Origin: Diphasiastrum complanatum
Lineage: Eukaryota; Streptophyta; Lycopodiopsida; Lycopodiales; Lycopodiaceae
Length of the DNA stretch: 64,000 nucleotides
Direction: 5' to 3'
Assembly (NCBI GenBank): GCA_029204225.1
Contig: CM055103.1
Coordinates: forward strand, 49,709,756-49,773,755
This document shows, piece by piece, positions 10,235 through 62,159 of the stretch. The stretch's first letter is position 1. Every line of letters begins with the position of its first letter. Below the pieces are notes generated by a model that saw nothing but the letters and a program-made list of their open reading frames with translations, searched no databases and was not told the origin of the DNA. The position numbers were made by a program, and so were the translations under genes.

Positions 10235-12712
10235 ATGGAGCCTACTCCTACTACACAGCCTATGTCCCGTGTTCATGAGGCTACAGTATCTGCCTCTGTC
10301 TTAGACCCTGATGCTTTGATGCTAGCTATTAACAGTCTACAGCAACAGATTGTGGATATGCAAGCTAAGCACAGTCGGGATCAGCAGGACCTCAAGGAAT
10401 TGACGCAGCTAAGGCAATTGGTGCATCAACCCTTGTTTACTCCTGAAGTTTTTGCTGGGGAAAAGAAGGATAGAACCCCGGAGGCGGTCTTGCAATGGCT
10501 GGATCGATGGAATTCGCACTTTTCCATGCACGATTCATCCGAGGACAACAAGATCAATCTAGCCGTCATGTACCTGCGAGGTAAAGCTTTCACCTGGTGG
10601 CAAGATATAAGGGGTAAGCCTGAAGTTCCTAGGAATTGGGAGGATTTTTGTAAGGCCTTTAAGGCGGCCTTCCTTCCTATTCTTGATGATTTTGAATTCT
10701 ACCGTCAGTATGCAACGATCCATATGGGGAACCGGCCCCTGGATCAGTATTTGCAAGAATTTCAAGAGGTCTATTCTCGTTTTGCAACTAGAATAGATCC
10801 TTTGCTAGTAAAGTTGCATTTCATACTGGGGTTACCAAGAGACTACCAGCTAGAGGTCAGGAGGAACCAGCCTCTTACTCTCGAAGATGTTGTTCGCTTC
10901 GCCAGAATCTACGATGATACTCGTACCATGGCTAAGCCTGACACCGGGGTCTTACCCGACGTAAAGGGTAAGAGGCCTTTCTTTCCAACAAAATCGAAAG
11001 ATAAGGCAAAGGAAGGGGCTTCAGGTTCAGGGAAATCGAAGAAAAAATCTACCTTGGACCAGGAAACCTTCATGAAAGCCAGAAGCGACAATCTGTGCTT
11101 TAATTGCATGGAACCAGGTCATGTCGCGAAGGAATGTCCAAAGAAACGGAAAGCTAAAGGGGCATCTTTTAAGTCGCCAGGTAACTCTAGCATATCTAGT
11201 GTAGATCTTTCCTTTGCTGGTAATTCTGTGTGTGAGCATTGTTGTTTTAATACAGCTATTTTTGGCCCTCATGACCTCATTCGGGTGAAGGGGGTTGTGG
11301 GTGGTCAAGCCGTAACTGTTTTATTTGACGATGGTTCCACACATAATTTTATTAACGCTAATTTGTTGCAGAAGCTAAAGGTGGAAACAAGGCAAAGTGA
11401 CCACCGATACACAGTGAAGCTGGCAACTGGAGCAGAAAGCCAAGTTTGGGATTGGATAGTCCCACGTCTACCAATAGAGATTCAAGCCTATAAGGATAAA
11501 TTAGACTTTCATATTATGAATCTAGATAGGGTAGATGTTATACTTGGTAAAGAGTGGTTCTATGAGAGGAACGAGTCTATGAAGAAAAACTATGTAACAC
11601 ACAGTTTGTCGTTCTTACATAACCGCTCACTCATAGAATTGAATGGAAATGTTGATATTTCTACTCCGTATATGCTTTCTGCTTTGGAAACTGTTAAATG
11701 TATGGATATTGTGGATTGCAGTTCTTATCTATGTTGGTTAAAAGATTTTACTTACCATGAAGAACGTAGTTTGCAATTTTACAATCTCCAAATGGAATTA
11801 ATGTCTAATAACCTAAAACAAGAAAATTCGCCGGAAGGTGAATTTTTTAGGAAACTTAGACAAGAATTTAACGATGTATTTCCTGAGCAGCTTCCCGAGG
11901 GTCTTCCCCCCTCTAGGGGTGTTGACCATGGTATTAAACTGATTCCTGGTAGTTCTCCTATATCATTGTATCCATATAGGATGAGTAATACTGAAGAGGA
12001 TGAGGTTTGTAGGCAACTGCAAAATTACCTTAAGATGGGCCATGTTAGGCCTAGTAAATCTCCCTGGGGGGCATCTGTGCTCCTTGTTGATAAAAAAGAC
12101 GGAAGCACTCGTCTTTGTGTGGACTTTAAAAAGTTGAATAAGTTAACGATTAAAAACCGTTATCCTTTGCCGCGAATGGATGAACTGGTTGATCGATTGC
12201 ATGGTGCAAACTACTTCACCAAAATCGATTCGAGATCAGGGTATCATCAAATTCGCATAAAGACTGAGGATATTGAAAAAACCGGGTTTAGAACTAGGTA
12301 CGGCCATTATGAGTTTCTGGTTTTACCTTTTGGCTTAACAAATGCTCCAGCGACTTTCCAGCAGATGATGAACGATCTTCTTCGTCCATATCTTTTTGCC
12401 AAGGAATCCAAATGTGTGTTCTTCCAGAAAAGATTGTTATACCTTGGTCACATTATTTCGGACCATGGGTTGAAAATTTACCCAAATAAAGTCCGACAAG
12501 TACGAGAATGGCCTATTCCTAAAACCATCCGGGAGGTTAAGTCCTTTTTGGGCTTTACGGGGTTCTCTCATAGATTCATCTTGAATTATGCATTAACTGC
12601 ATTGGCCTTGACGAATGTCCTCAAAGGGGCTAAAAGAGTTAGCCAGCACAGTAAGTTCAGTCCTCCAATTACTTGGAAAATGTGTCAAGGGAGAACTTAC
12701 TCAAAGACATAA
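10235..12712 (+). CDS. Gag-protease-RT polyprotein, RT active site deleted
   Basis: An 825-residue uninterrupted ORF. Residues about 60-230 are a retrotransposon Gag core (LQWLDRWNSHF; AVMYLRGKAFTWWQDIRG). A CCHC zinc knuckle, CFNCMEPGHVAKEC, lies near residue 290. The protease-like region has FDDGSTHNFI where D[ST]G is usual. RT follows ([45 protein letters not shown]). It jumps directly from NDLLRPYL to FAKESKCVFF; comparison with the RT at 5861-6445 shows about 37 residues missing, including the YxDD box. The frame survives and continues through the thumb (LGHIISDHGLK), but the C-terminal 30-40 residues are unrelated sequence. Polymerase activity should be lost; Gag and protease could still be made. 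The ATG follows a pyrimidine-rich leader and is the first in frame. Confidence 0.93.
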   Translation: MEPTPTTQPMSRVHEATVSASVLDPDALMLAINSLQQQIVDMQAKHSRDQQDLKELTQLRQLVHQPLFTPEVFAGEKKDRTPEAVLQWLDRWNSHFSMHDSSEDNKINLAVMYLRGKAFTWWQDIRGKPEVPRNWEDFCKAFKAAFLPILDDFEFYRQYATIHMGNRPLDQYLQEFQEVYSRFATRIDPLLVKLHFILGLPRDYQLEVRRNQPLTLEDVVRFARIYDDTRTMAKPDTGVLPDVKGKRPFFPTKSKDKAKEGASGSGKSKKKSTLDQETFMKARSDNLCFNCMEPGHVAKECPKKRKAKGASFKSPGNSSISSVDLSFAGNSVCEHCCFNTAIFGPHDLIRVKGVVGGQAVTVLFDDGSTHNFINANLLQKLKVETRQSDHRYTVKLATGAESQVWDWIVPRLPIEIQAYKDKLDFHIMNLDRVDVILGKEWFYERNESMKKNYVTHSLSFLHNRSLIELNGNVDISTPYMLSALETVKCMDIVDCSSYLCWLKDFTYHEERSLQFYNLQMELMSNNLKQENSPEGEFFRKLRQEFNDVFPEQLPEGLPPSRGVDHGIKLIPGSSPISLYPYRMSNTEEDEVCRQLQNYLKMGHVRPSKSPWGASVLLVDKKDGSTRLCVDFKKLNKLTIKNRYPLPRMDELVDRLHGANYFTKIDSRSGYHQIRIKTEDIEKTGFRTRYGHYEFLVLPFGLTNAPATFQQMMNDLLRPYLFAKESKCVFFQKRLLYLGHIISDHGLKIYPNKVRQVREWPIPKTIREVKSFLGFTGFSHRFILNYALTALALTNVLKGAKRVSQHSKFSPPITWKMCQGRTYSKT

Positions 12713-12919
12713 CATGACCCAAATGAAGCAACCTCCTTATGAGATCTCTATAATCAAATGTTCTAGATACGTTACTAGGGGACGAAAAGTTAGGATGAGA
12801 AGGACAGAGAAGAGAAGGCATCATCATTTCTTGTGGAGTGTCACAATTTGGATGACATCAAGTACAATAAAGACATCAAGAACTGGTGACAAAAGCACTA
12901 GTGGAGTATGTGTGTAGAT

Positions 12920-13313
12920 TGTTGGAAAAGTGATCTTCACGTCCATTGTTGACATCGTGACTTGCCATGAGTAGTCCACACGTGTGCAACATTCATAATA
13001 TACATTATAGACAAATATTTATGGTACTTATCGAAATCACTCGGAATGTACTCAATTTTGGTAAATGACTTCAAGGCCCAAAGAGCCAATGTAACGTAAT
13101 TAATGTTGACCAGTCCTCGCTCACATGTGCATAAGGACTTTGGTACCCAGGGACTAGTTTGTTAGGGACAATAGAGTACATCTCTCTCACGTGACATGTC
13201 TTCATTCTTCCTCGTAGGTTGAGCTATTCATTGATGCAAGTTTTGTGTTCTCTCTCCATCTATCTCCTATGAATTGAATCAAGATTCAACATTGCATGCT
13301 TTGGTTTCTGACA
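12920..13313 (+). repeat. 5' LTR of the non-autonomous element
   Basis: 394 bp, TGTTGGAAAAG...GGTTTCTGACA, followed by TGGTATCAAAGC. Confidence 0.85.
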
Positions 13314-14316
13314 TGGTATCAAAGCAGGTCATGGCTGGAGCAAGAGAAATTCAAAAAGGTTTGGGGTTCCTTGATTAGGCAAACATGTCAATCTGTTGGA
13401 TCATTGTACAAGGAAGGGCTCATAGACACAGCCCGAGGCAATAAGCCAGTTCTTGAGCAAGATTTTGAGTTAGTCATGGTAAATACCAACAAGTATGATT
13501 CAATAATTGAAGGTTTAAACAATTCAAATGTTGAACATGCAGCATTGAAGAGTTTCAATCCTTCTTCAATTGAGACAATTCTACGCATGTTTTGATCTAC
13601 ATTTACAACCTTGTTGGCAGTGATGTGTTTGAATGAAGCGAGTGCTAATCATGATGGTTGGTATGAGTGTGGGAGGGCCAACCAACCTGTCGCAAAGAAT
13701 TGATGGTCGTGAAGCTTCAATGCGAATAATGATGGCATGTGTGAAAGGCACGATGGCATGATAAACCTAATGCATTGCGTAAAGGAAAAAGAGGGCGCGG
13801 ATTTCCATTAGTGAAGCCTCAATTTGTTTCCTTGAAGCCATGAATTCTTGCTACATTGGTGAAGGAGGCAGGTCCAAAGGTGAAAGAGAAAGGTCTGTGG
13901 TCCTTGACCAGAGGGTCGATCCTTTGCTCAAGGCAAAGTGATTCCCCAGGCAACATTCACGTGAGAAGCTAAGTTTTTATGGATCAAGGGTCAAGAGATT
14001 ATGTGGTAATGATGTGAAAGAGGCTATGGTCAATTGCCCTCTTTGCTGAAGATGGAGCTTGCTTCAGAGTTTTTGTCGGCACTTTTGTGTTATCCTTCTA
14101 AAGGGTAGAGGATATTGGAGGCTTCTTGCTCAAGTACTAGCCTAGAAGGTGACATGCTTGAAGATGCAGGACAGAAATGTCCTTTTTATTGTGGACCATA
14201 ATATTTGTGAATTCACTTATGCAAGAGCAGCAAAGACGACTTGCCTTTGCATCAACCTCAAATATCATTACTAATAACAGATATTTGTTGCTGATCATGG
14301 ACTTTTGCTCAAGGAG

Positions 14317-14877
14317 TGTTGGAAAAGTGATCTTCAACTCTGGCATGAGCAGTCAACATGTGTGCCACATTAGCAGTTAGCTACAGTTACTAAAGTTAGT
14401 AGTCAGCCACATGTGATAATTAATCACATATGTTGATTACATTATATTGCAAGTTAGTAATTTATGTTACTGAATGTACTCGCAATGTACTCATTTGTAA
14501 TAATTAACTAAAGGGCCCAAAGAGCCAATGCAATGCAATTGATAGAGACCGTGCATGTGTAAAAGGACTTCATCACCCAAGGACCAAATTGTTACGGACA
14601 CTGGAGAGGCTATACGTTTTCTCTCATGTGACATCGCATCATTCTCCATTGTAGCTTGTGTGCGAATCATTAAATCAAGCTTTTGTATTCCTTACGCATG
14701 TGTAAAAGGACTCTAGTATCAAGGACCAATTTGTTAGGGACGTTAGAGAGGTTAGATCTTCTCTTTCACCTGACATCTCTTCATTCTCCATTATAGCTTG
14801 TGTGCTAATCATTAGTGCAAGCTTTGTGTTCTCTCTCCTATGGATTGAATCATTATTGCATGCTCTAATTTCTAACA
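14317..14877 (+). repeat. 3' LTR with internal tandem duplication
   Basis: 561 bp. The block GCATGTGTAAAAGGACT...CATTCTCCAT...TAGCTTGTGTGC...TTGT is present twice in tandem (from about 14553 and about 14696), which explains the extra length relative to LTR 1. Confidence 0.82.
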
Positions 14878-15083
14878 TAAACAACAAAAGGAAGGCAAAT
14901 AACAAAAGACTCATCATCTTTGAAGATAAATCATGAAGGCTGAAATCATTCTGAAAATGTGAAAACGCGAAAAATTATCCTGAAAATGTGTGATCCTCCT
15001 CAGAACGCGACGCTGACAACGGTTCTTGAAAACACGATGCTGATAATCATGTACTTGAAAAACTGTTCCTTAGGTACTCTAGT

Positions 15084-15131
15084 AACGGTACGGAGCCAGC
15101 TGCCATACCTCGGAACATGTTCCGTACCGTT
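15084..15131. repeat. AACGGTACGGA hairpin tract
   Basis: AACGGTACGGA (15084-15094) and TCCGTACCGTT (15121-15131) are perfect 11-bp inverted arms. Inside is the 12-bp palindrome GGAACATGTTCC; outside, GTTCCTTAG and CTTAGGAAC extend the stem imperfectly. Confidence 0.82.
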
Positions 15132-17034
15132 CTTAGGAACCATGATCAACAGATAAGTTCAAAAAAAAGGCAAAGGAGTAGATATGACACCTGAAACTGT
15201 ATTACGAAATACGGGCCAAAAACTGCTAGTCACTCAGGTGTGGGTTCCTCTTCACATTTGTAAATTATCTCAAATAATTGTCTAAAAGAGCGTGCATGAC
15301 CCTTAATTGCATACATCTCCAACTTATCTATATATATACATCGTTTGTGACGTGTCTCTATAGATGAAAGTCCATGTTTTCTCTCTAGAGAAAACATCTC
15401 TTGATGATAGGTACCTAACTGTCTATGTATGTGCAATTTGTACAAAGATGTCTCAACTAAAGGCACATGTCCCTCCAATTGTTGGTGCAGAGATAGAACC
15501 AAAAGGAACAGTCTGAACTGAAGTCATCATAGCTCAAGCAAACAACTAATCTAAATGTCTGTCTCTGCATTGATGGTAAATTTTCATCATGCCTATTCTC
15601 TCATCTGCTAGAGTGTCTCTCTCATATGCAGGTCTCTGTCTTTTATTTGCAAGTCTATGCCCTCCATCTACAAACTCCTCACCTATACTGACCATTCTCT
15701 GTCCCCACAACTCTCATCACATTCTACATCCTCTCATCCGCTAGTCTCTATCTTTCATATGCGAGTCAATGTCCTCAATCTACAAACTACTCATCTATAC
15801 TGGACATTTTGTCCCCACACCTCTCATTAGATTCATGTTTCCAAGTAGCTAAGGAATAGATATAATTTATCAACTGAAGCTAAAGTGTCCCAATGATGAA
15901 ATTGCAATATCTCAACTTGGAGATATCTGATAAAGAAGAAGTAAATAAAATGTTGAAGGACTCACTATTGGAAAGACCATAAGGTAAGCAAGCCTGAAAA
16001 TGTAATCCAATGTATGAAACACATGAAGAGCAATAAAATCCTAATGGTAAACTTTGATCCCCAACCTCTAGAGACCTGATATACAAATTGTACAAGGAAT
16101 CTTAGCACCCTACTGTGGGAAATAAAATGATCTAATCGAACCCTAAACATGAGAAAGACGAAGTGCTAGAATTCCGTTAAAGATAAAGCTCAATTTCTGT
16201 AGTTCCATTTCACAATCTAAAAGTATAGTAGACCCACACCATAGGAAGCACAAATGATCTCTTAATTGCACCAAAATGTGAATAAAAGATGAGGTCTTTA
16301 AAGCTTCAAACACAGAACATGATATGATTATCCGTGAATTTATAAAAGGAAGATAAAAGATTGGATTGAATTGAAAATCTTACCTCTAAAGAAAATTTGG
16401 GATCAGATGAAAATCAGCGTTTACAATCAAACCCAGCAATTTGGAGCACAATAACTCTAAAATGCTACCACAGAAGATCTAATGGGGTAGAAGCCAGCAC
16501 CCACTCTCTCCCTGCTTGGTAAGTGCTCTGATACAAAGAATGCTGCAAACGTGAAGATCAATCTAATGCCCAAGGTATTTTTCAATTATTGCATGTATCG
16601 CATGGAAAATTTAACGATATGATTGCATGTTCTCAAAATCCTTAAAGATTCAATCACACAATTGCATTGAACTTGAAAGATGAACAACTCTTGAGAATCC
16701 CATTATCAAAGCATTATACAATTTTCTGCACAGGAACTATTAGATGAATGCTCAAAGGTGCACTAAATGCAGTCACTTAATGACTAATGGATGCTTTAAA
16801 GCACTCTGCACATGCTCCTTGACAAACCATCAGCCTCAAAATGGTTTCAACTTTCAACAAGCTTATATCTCTTATTAGACTAACAAGTCACATATCACAT
16901 CAATGCTGAACATCCCCATGGTGGAAACTTTAAATTACTACTTGACACAAAGCCATCATTTATGCAGGTCTAAAAACCTTAACTGAATCAAGATGCTACA
17001 AATCAGACTTTTTGAATGGAATAAAAAGGAGATA
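15132..17034. other. 3' flank of the AAE gene, no other gene
   Basis: Short chance ORFs only. A minus-strand frame at 15230-15502 is open for 90 codons but resembles nothing I know. GCTCTGATACAAAG at 16525-16538 resembles an inverted primer-binding site, a possible relic. I cannot place the poly(A) site of the host gene. Confidence 0.55.
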
Positions 17035-58554
<41,520 letters not shown>

Positions 58555-59310
58555 CTGCAAAGAAATGACCGCATAAATGGTTGGGTCAGCAGCAAGTCTC
58601 ATAATAGCCACCAATTCCAAGTTTAAATGGCACGTTACAGATAGAAAGAATTCAAATTTGCAGACAACCATCAGCCAAATGGTGATCTTTCAAACAGCTA
58701 GGTATGAAATTTAAAGCCATAAACAGAAATAAAGTTACAAATTTGGAGATCAAAGAATGAAGACCATAGGAGGAGTCACCTTTTTCCATTTCCATAGTGT
58801 TTGAACATTTTTCAGGGAAATTGAAGTAGCTGCTGAGTTGAGTTAACGTGTCAAATGGAAGCATCTTCATTCTTCATACTCACTTCAGCATCTTCATTTT
58901 GTGGTATATTCTTTTTAACCAATAATGCAGATATAATTTGTGAGTTGAGAGTTACAGACAGCAGACACACTTTATTGGTTCAAAGTCAAATGGCATTTGA
59001 GTCTCAGGATTCACACATAATAGACACCATTTACATGTCATAAGTGAGAAGGTCCTGAGTTCATATGAGAAATAGGGCTGCTCAACTAAACAGGAACCAA
59101 ACATTCCTACCATACCAGATCCATGTGAAGAGACTAGAAATGGCATTTGCATTAACCTTGCAGTTAATTGAATGTGCTCCAAGATCTCTTAGGTAATTTG
59201 ATAGGATTCATATTGATTCTTTGAAAGTTAAAACTTTGCAGCAGTGGTAAAGATTAGCTGATGTGGTGAGCATAGAACTGCAGTACGGGCAACTAACATA
59301 GCAATGGGGC
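58555..59310. other. AAE intron sequence, no gene
   Basis: No exon, repeat or element recognised. Confidence 0.6.
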
Positions 59311-60420
59311 AAGAGAGAGAAAAAGAAAGAAAGAAAGCTTTATTAACGTCTTTTCCATGCCAAAAGGCGTATAAGACAAACAAGTACATCAGATAAAAGT
59401 GGAACCAAGACGGAGCAATGCCGTCAACAACATAACTAAATCAAAATTAACTAAGAAGAGGATAATGTCCAGGATTATATGGTACGTAGACCATTTACAG
59501 ACTCAACTGGCATCTCTTCAGTGCTCTAACTCTCTCACTAACTCTGAACAGTCTCAAATATCTCATTAATAGCAGCAGGTTTAATATCTACGAAACGAAT
59601 GATACCATCCCTGTAGATCAACCGCTTTCCATTCGTTAGAGCCTCCTGTTTTGCTTTCTTCCGTTCTTGAACCTGAATGAAAGTAAGGTCTTCATCCAGG
59701 TATATCGTGGTGCCCCGCAATGTAGATCTCTTCCCTAGCGCTACATGACGACCAGGGGCAGATGCAAAGCGTATAACAAGAGTACCTAGATCTCTCTTAG
59801 GCCGCCATGCAGTATCCATATCTTTGTGGTGGTGTTGAGAACTCTTCAAGAAACTTTTTAGCTTCACCAACAGCATCATGGGAGTTCGTAATACCTCTGA
59901 CTCGGACATTAAGAGCCTTTTGCTCTCGCAAACGGCTCTCGGTGAACGTAGCTGAGATAAAAGAAGGTGGAGGTTGTAGAACAGTAGTATTAGGAGCTTT
60001 AAGCACATCTGCCCAGGATCGGATAGCGGTATGATGCTGTTCCACTTGACTTTCGAGCTTCCTAGAATCATAAACTCAATCAATCAATTCCTGCTGCCAC
60101 TGAAGAAGGATGTAATGGAGACTGTAGCTGAAGGTAATGTGTGCTGATGACATTGTCTAGGAGGTCGTCTGTTAGTGTGTGTCTCCTCATACCAGTGATC
60201 CTACGAGCAACAGGAATCTGGGTGATACGCCATCTCACGTCTCTGTGTAGAGAGTCATCATCGGTCTCACTATCCTCTGAGTCTGGACCATGTCGTGACC
60301 TCCTGCGAGAAAAGGACATGATCTGGAGCTGTGTGTCAAGGTGACTAGACTGAGCTGGCTGAGAGAAAGAGAGAGAAAGAGAGAGAGAGGCCATTGGTGT
60401 TATAGCAGCCCCATCTTCTT
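59311..60420 (-). mobile_element. LINE derivative with ORF1 only
   Basis: Minus strand. ORF1 (60394-59538) is followed by about 200 bp of 3' UTR and the same 3' terminus as the LINEs in this window (CTTTTGGCATGGAAAAGACG, then TTAATAAAGCTTTC and a CTTT-rich tail). Endonuclease and RT are absent, although both ends of the unit are present. The 5' boundary is approximate. ATAGCA near both ends may be a short target duplication, which is uncertain. Confidence 0.78.
59538..60394 (-). pseudogene. LINE ORF1 protein, frameshifted
   Basis: The N-terminus QLQIMSFSRRRSR is followed by acidic DSEDSETDDD. The middle reads TESRLREQKALNVRVRGITN and VGEAKKFLEEFS. The C-terminus, GTLVIRFASAPGRHVALGKR and TIYLDEDLTFIQVQERKKAK, is the pattern of plant LINE ORF1 nucleic-acid-binding (RRM-like plus C-terminal) domains. 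At least two frameshifts separate these blocks. Confidence 0.82.
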
Positions 60421-61907
60421 TCGGAGAAACTCCTCAATTAGGACAACCACTTTATTTGCAAGACAATGTCAGGCCAGTGTGAAATGAATGTTGCTTGAAA
60501 ACTTCGGAGAAGACATGGGCATTCATGACATGTCAGAACGACAACAATTACTGACAGAACTAGAAAGTCTATAAGGATGAATTACAACAAGTGAAGAATG
60601 AAGGCAATACTTGGAAAACTAACCTGCCAAAATAGATCAAAAATCAATAATCACACTGTTGTCAACTAGCAAAATCTAACCTTATGACAGAAGCCAAGTA
60701 GCACACGAACTACAAGCATAGCTGTAACATTTGGACTTTCAACTTGATCCACCACTAGCAGCTGAGTAACAAGTACATATCAGGAAGAATGTTCTTAGGT
60801 GACACAGCTCCAGTTTGGTTCCAACAATGGAGCAGGAGCAAAACTGAGGGGGAAGCTCAGCTCAGACACAGGCTAACTGTAGTCGTACATGGCCATCAAT
60901 GCTATTAGAGATCCTTGAGAATGATAATAGCAGCTGAAACAAGAGAAGGACATTCAAGGGTACACTCAGATATTTTAAACATTACAAATCCACCTTTCGT
61001 ACATGGATGTGAACACAAAGCACTCAATCAAGGATGAAGTTTGAAATGAAAAACTCATTCACGTTTGTACAGAAGGCAAGCGGTTAGCCAAGAAATTCAA
61101 CAAAATTCTTACCTGAGAGGTATCTAAAGAAGTCCTGAAAAATTACAGTCCACAAAAAGAAAACCTTCAATCAAAGAGGAAACAGGGACGTACAGTCTTG
61201 CTTTGGTTTCAAAAAACAGAGAGGCACAAAACGCAACATGTAGACTTCTGAAATGGAGGGCGGTGATAGCGGACTATTCAAGACATCTACTTGATGGAAT
61301 GGGCTGTGGGGGTGTGAGACACCAAAGCTACAGCCTGGTGGATTGAAGCGATGCCAGTGTTGTCTCCCAAGCCCAGGGGTGAACATGGCATCTGTGTTCT
61401 ACAGCTGGGTGATGAGTTACATGTCTAGTACCTTATGGGTTCCAATTAACTCCAGTATGATCTATCGAGTAAGCAGCAACTGACAAGAGTCAAAATGATA
61501 TCAGAGCCACAAATTTGTGGAGAAAATCGGGAATTGTGTGGACAATGAAAGTCTAAACAAGTCACCCAGGAGAAAAACAAATATCCTTAATCCAAAATGG
61601 ATGATCTGGTACACGGTTTGAATGGAGGCATACTCACAAAGATTGATCTATGAGTACAACTGTCAAAGTCAGGACTCCAGCTGAGGATGTTTCTAAGACT
61701 GGTCTCGGGTATAGGTGTGGCCATTACAACAGTTAAACGATTTATTTTGACCACATTTGGGGAAGTTTGTAGTGGCACTTTCTAGAAAATATTCTCAACT
61801 ATCATAAAACACTGGCAGAGAATATAGAGCATCTCAGGACTGTCTAAGGGATATCGAAACATAAGAGCTCTGTGTCATGGATATATAGTATTGCCTAAGT
61901 TGTGTCC
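60421..61907. other. No gene recognised
   Basis: Searched on the minus strand for the missing N-terminal AAE exons and found none. Only short chance ORFs. Confidence 0.55.
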
Positions 61908-61910
61908 CAT

Positions 61911-61983
61911 TCCGGAACGCTGCGTTCTGGGAGCATTCCGAAACAAGTTCCGGAACGGTTCCAGAATTCTGCAGCGTTCCGGA
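61911..61983. repeat. TCCGGAACGCTGC hairpin tract (73 bp)
   Basis: TCCGGAACGCTGC (61911-61923) and GCAGCGTTCCGGA (61971-61983) are perfect 13-bp arms. Inside, TTCTGG/CCAGAA and TTCCG/CGGAA extend the stem. A T-rich run follows at about 62004. Confidence 0.88.
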
Positions 61984-62159
61984 TCAGAACACTGCAAAAA
62001 CAATTTATTTTTTTACTTTTTTGGAAGCATGTGTTGGGAGTGGGGAAAAACAACATGTGGGCGTATAAAAAAAATTTCAAACACATTAACTATTAATTAA
62101 CAACTGTAAGTACTTACTACAACTACTACAGACTACTAACTGAACCAAAAAATTGGGCT

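Larger units (their letters stand above)
8866..12719 (+). mobile_element. Ty3/gypsy element B, 3' truncated
   Basis: A 5' LTR (8866-9306), a primer-binding site (9309-9321), a 0.9-kb leader and one long gag-PR-RT ORF are present. RNase H, integrase, polypurine tract and 3' LTR are missing, and sequence similarity to pol ends near 12650. A different LTR element starts at 12920. The right boundary is approximate. Confidence 0.85.
12920..14877 (+). mobile_element. Non-autonomous LTR retrotransposon
   Basis: LTR 1 (12920-13313) and LTR 2 (14317-14877) share TGTTGGAAAAGTGATCTTCA starts, AAGAGCCAATG and TTTCT[GA]ACA ends. TGGTATCAAAGC follows LTR 1 and serves as primer-binding site. The 1.0-kb interior has only short frames (13296-13595 is the longest) and no recognisable gag or pol, so mobilisation would need proteins from elsewhere. 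LTR 2 is longer because of an internal tandem duplication. No clear target duplication was found. Confidence 0.85.

Noticed and set aside
10235-12712. Consideration of a plant pararetrovirus (caulimovirid) origin
   Set aside because: LTR, primer-binding site, CCHC gag and RT wording are those of Ty3/gypsy; no movement-protein-like region seen.
15230-15502. 90-codon minus-strand ORF
   Set aside because: No family resemblance, no splice context tying it to the AAE gene; could be chance in AT-rich sequence.
61171-61778. Minus-strand ORFs right of the last AAE exon, tested as missing 5' exons
   Set aside because: Their peptides do not match the N-terminal half of AAE17/18.
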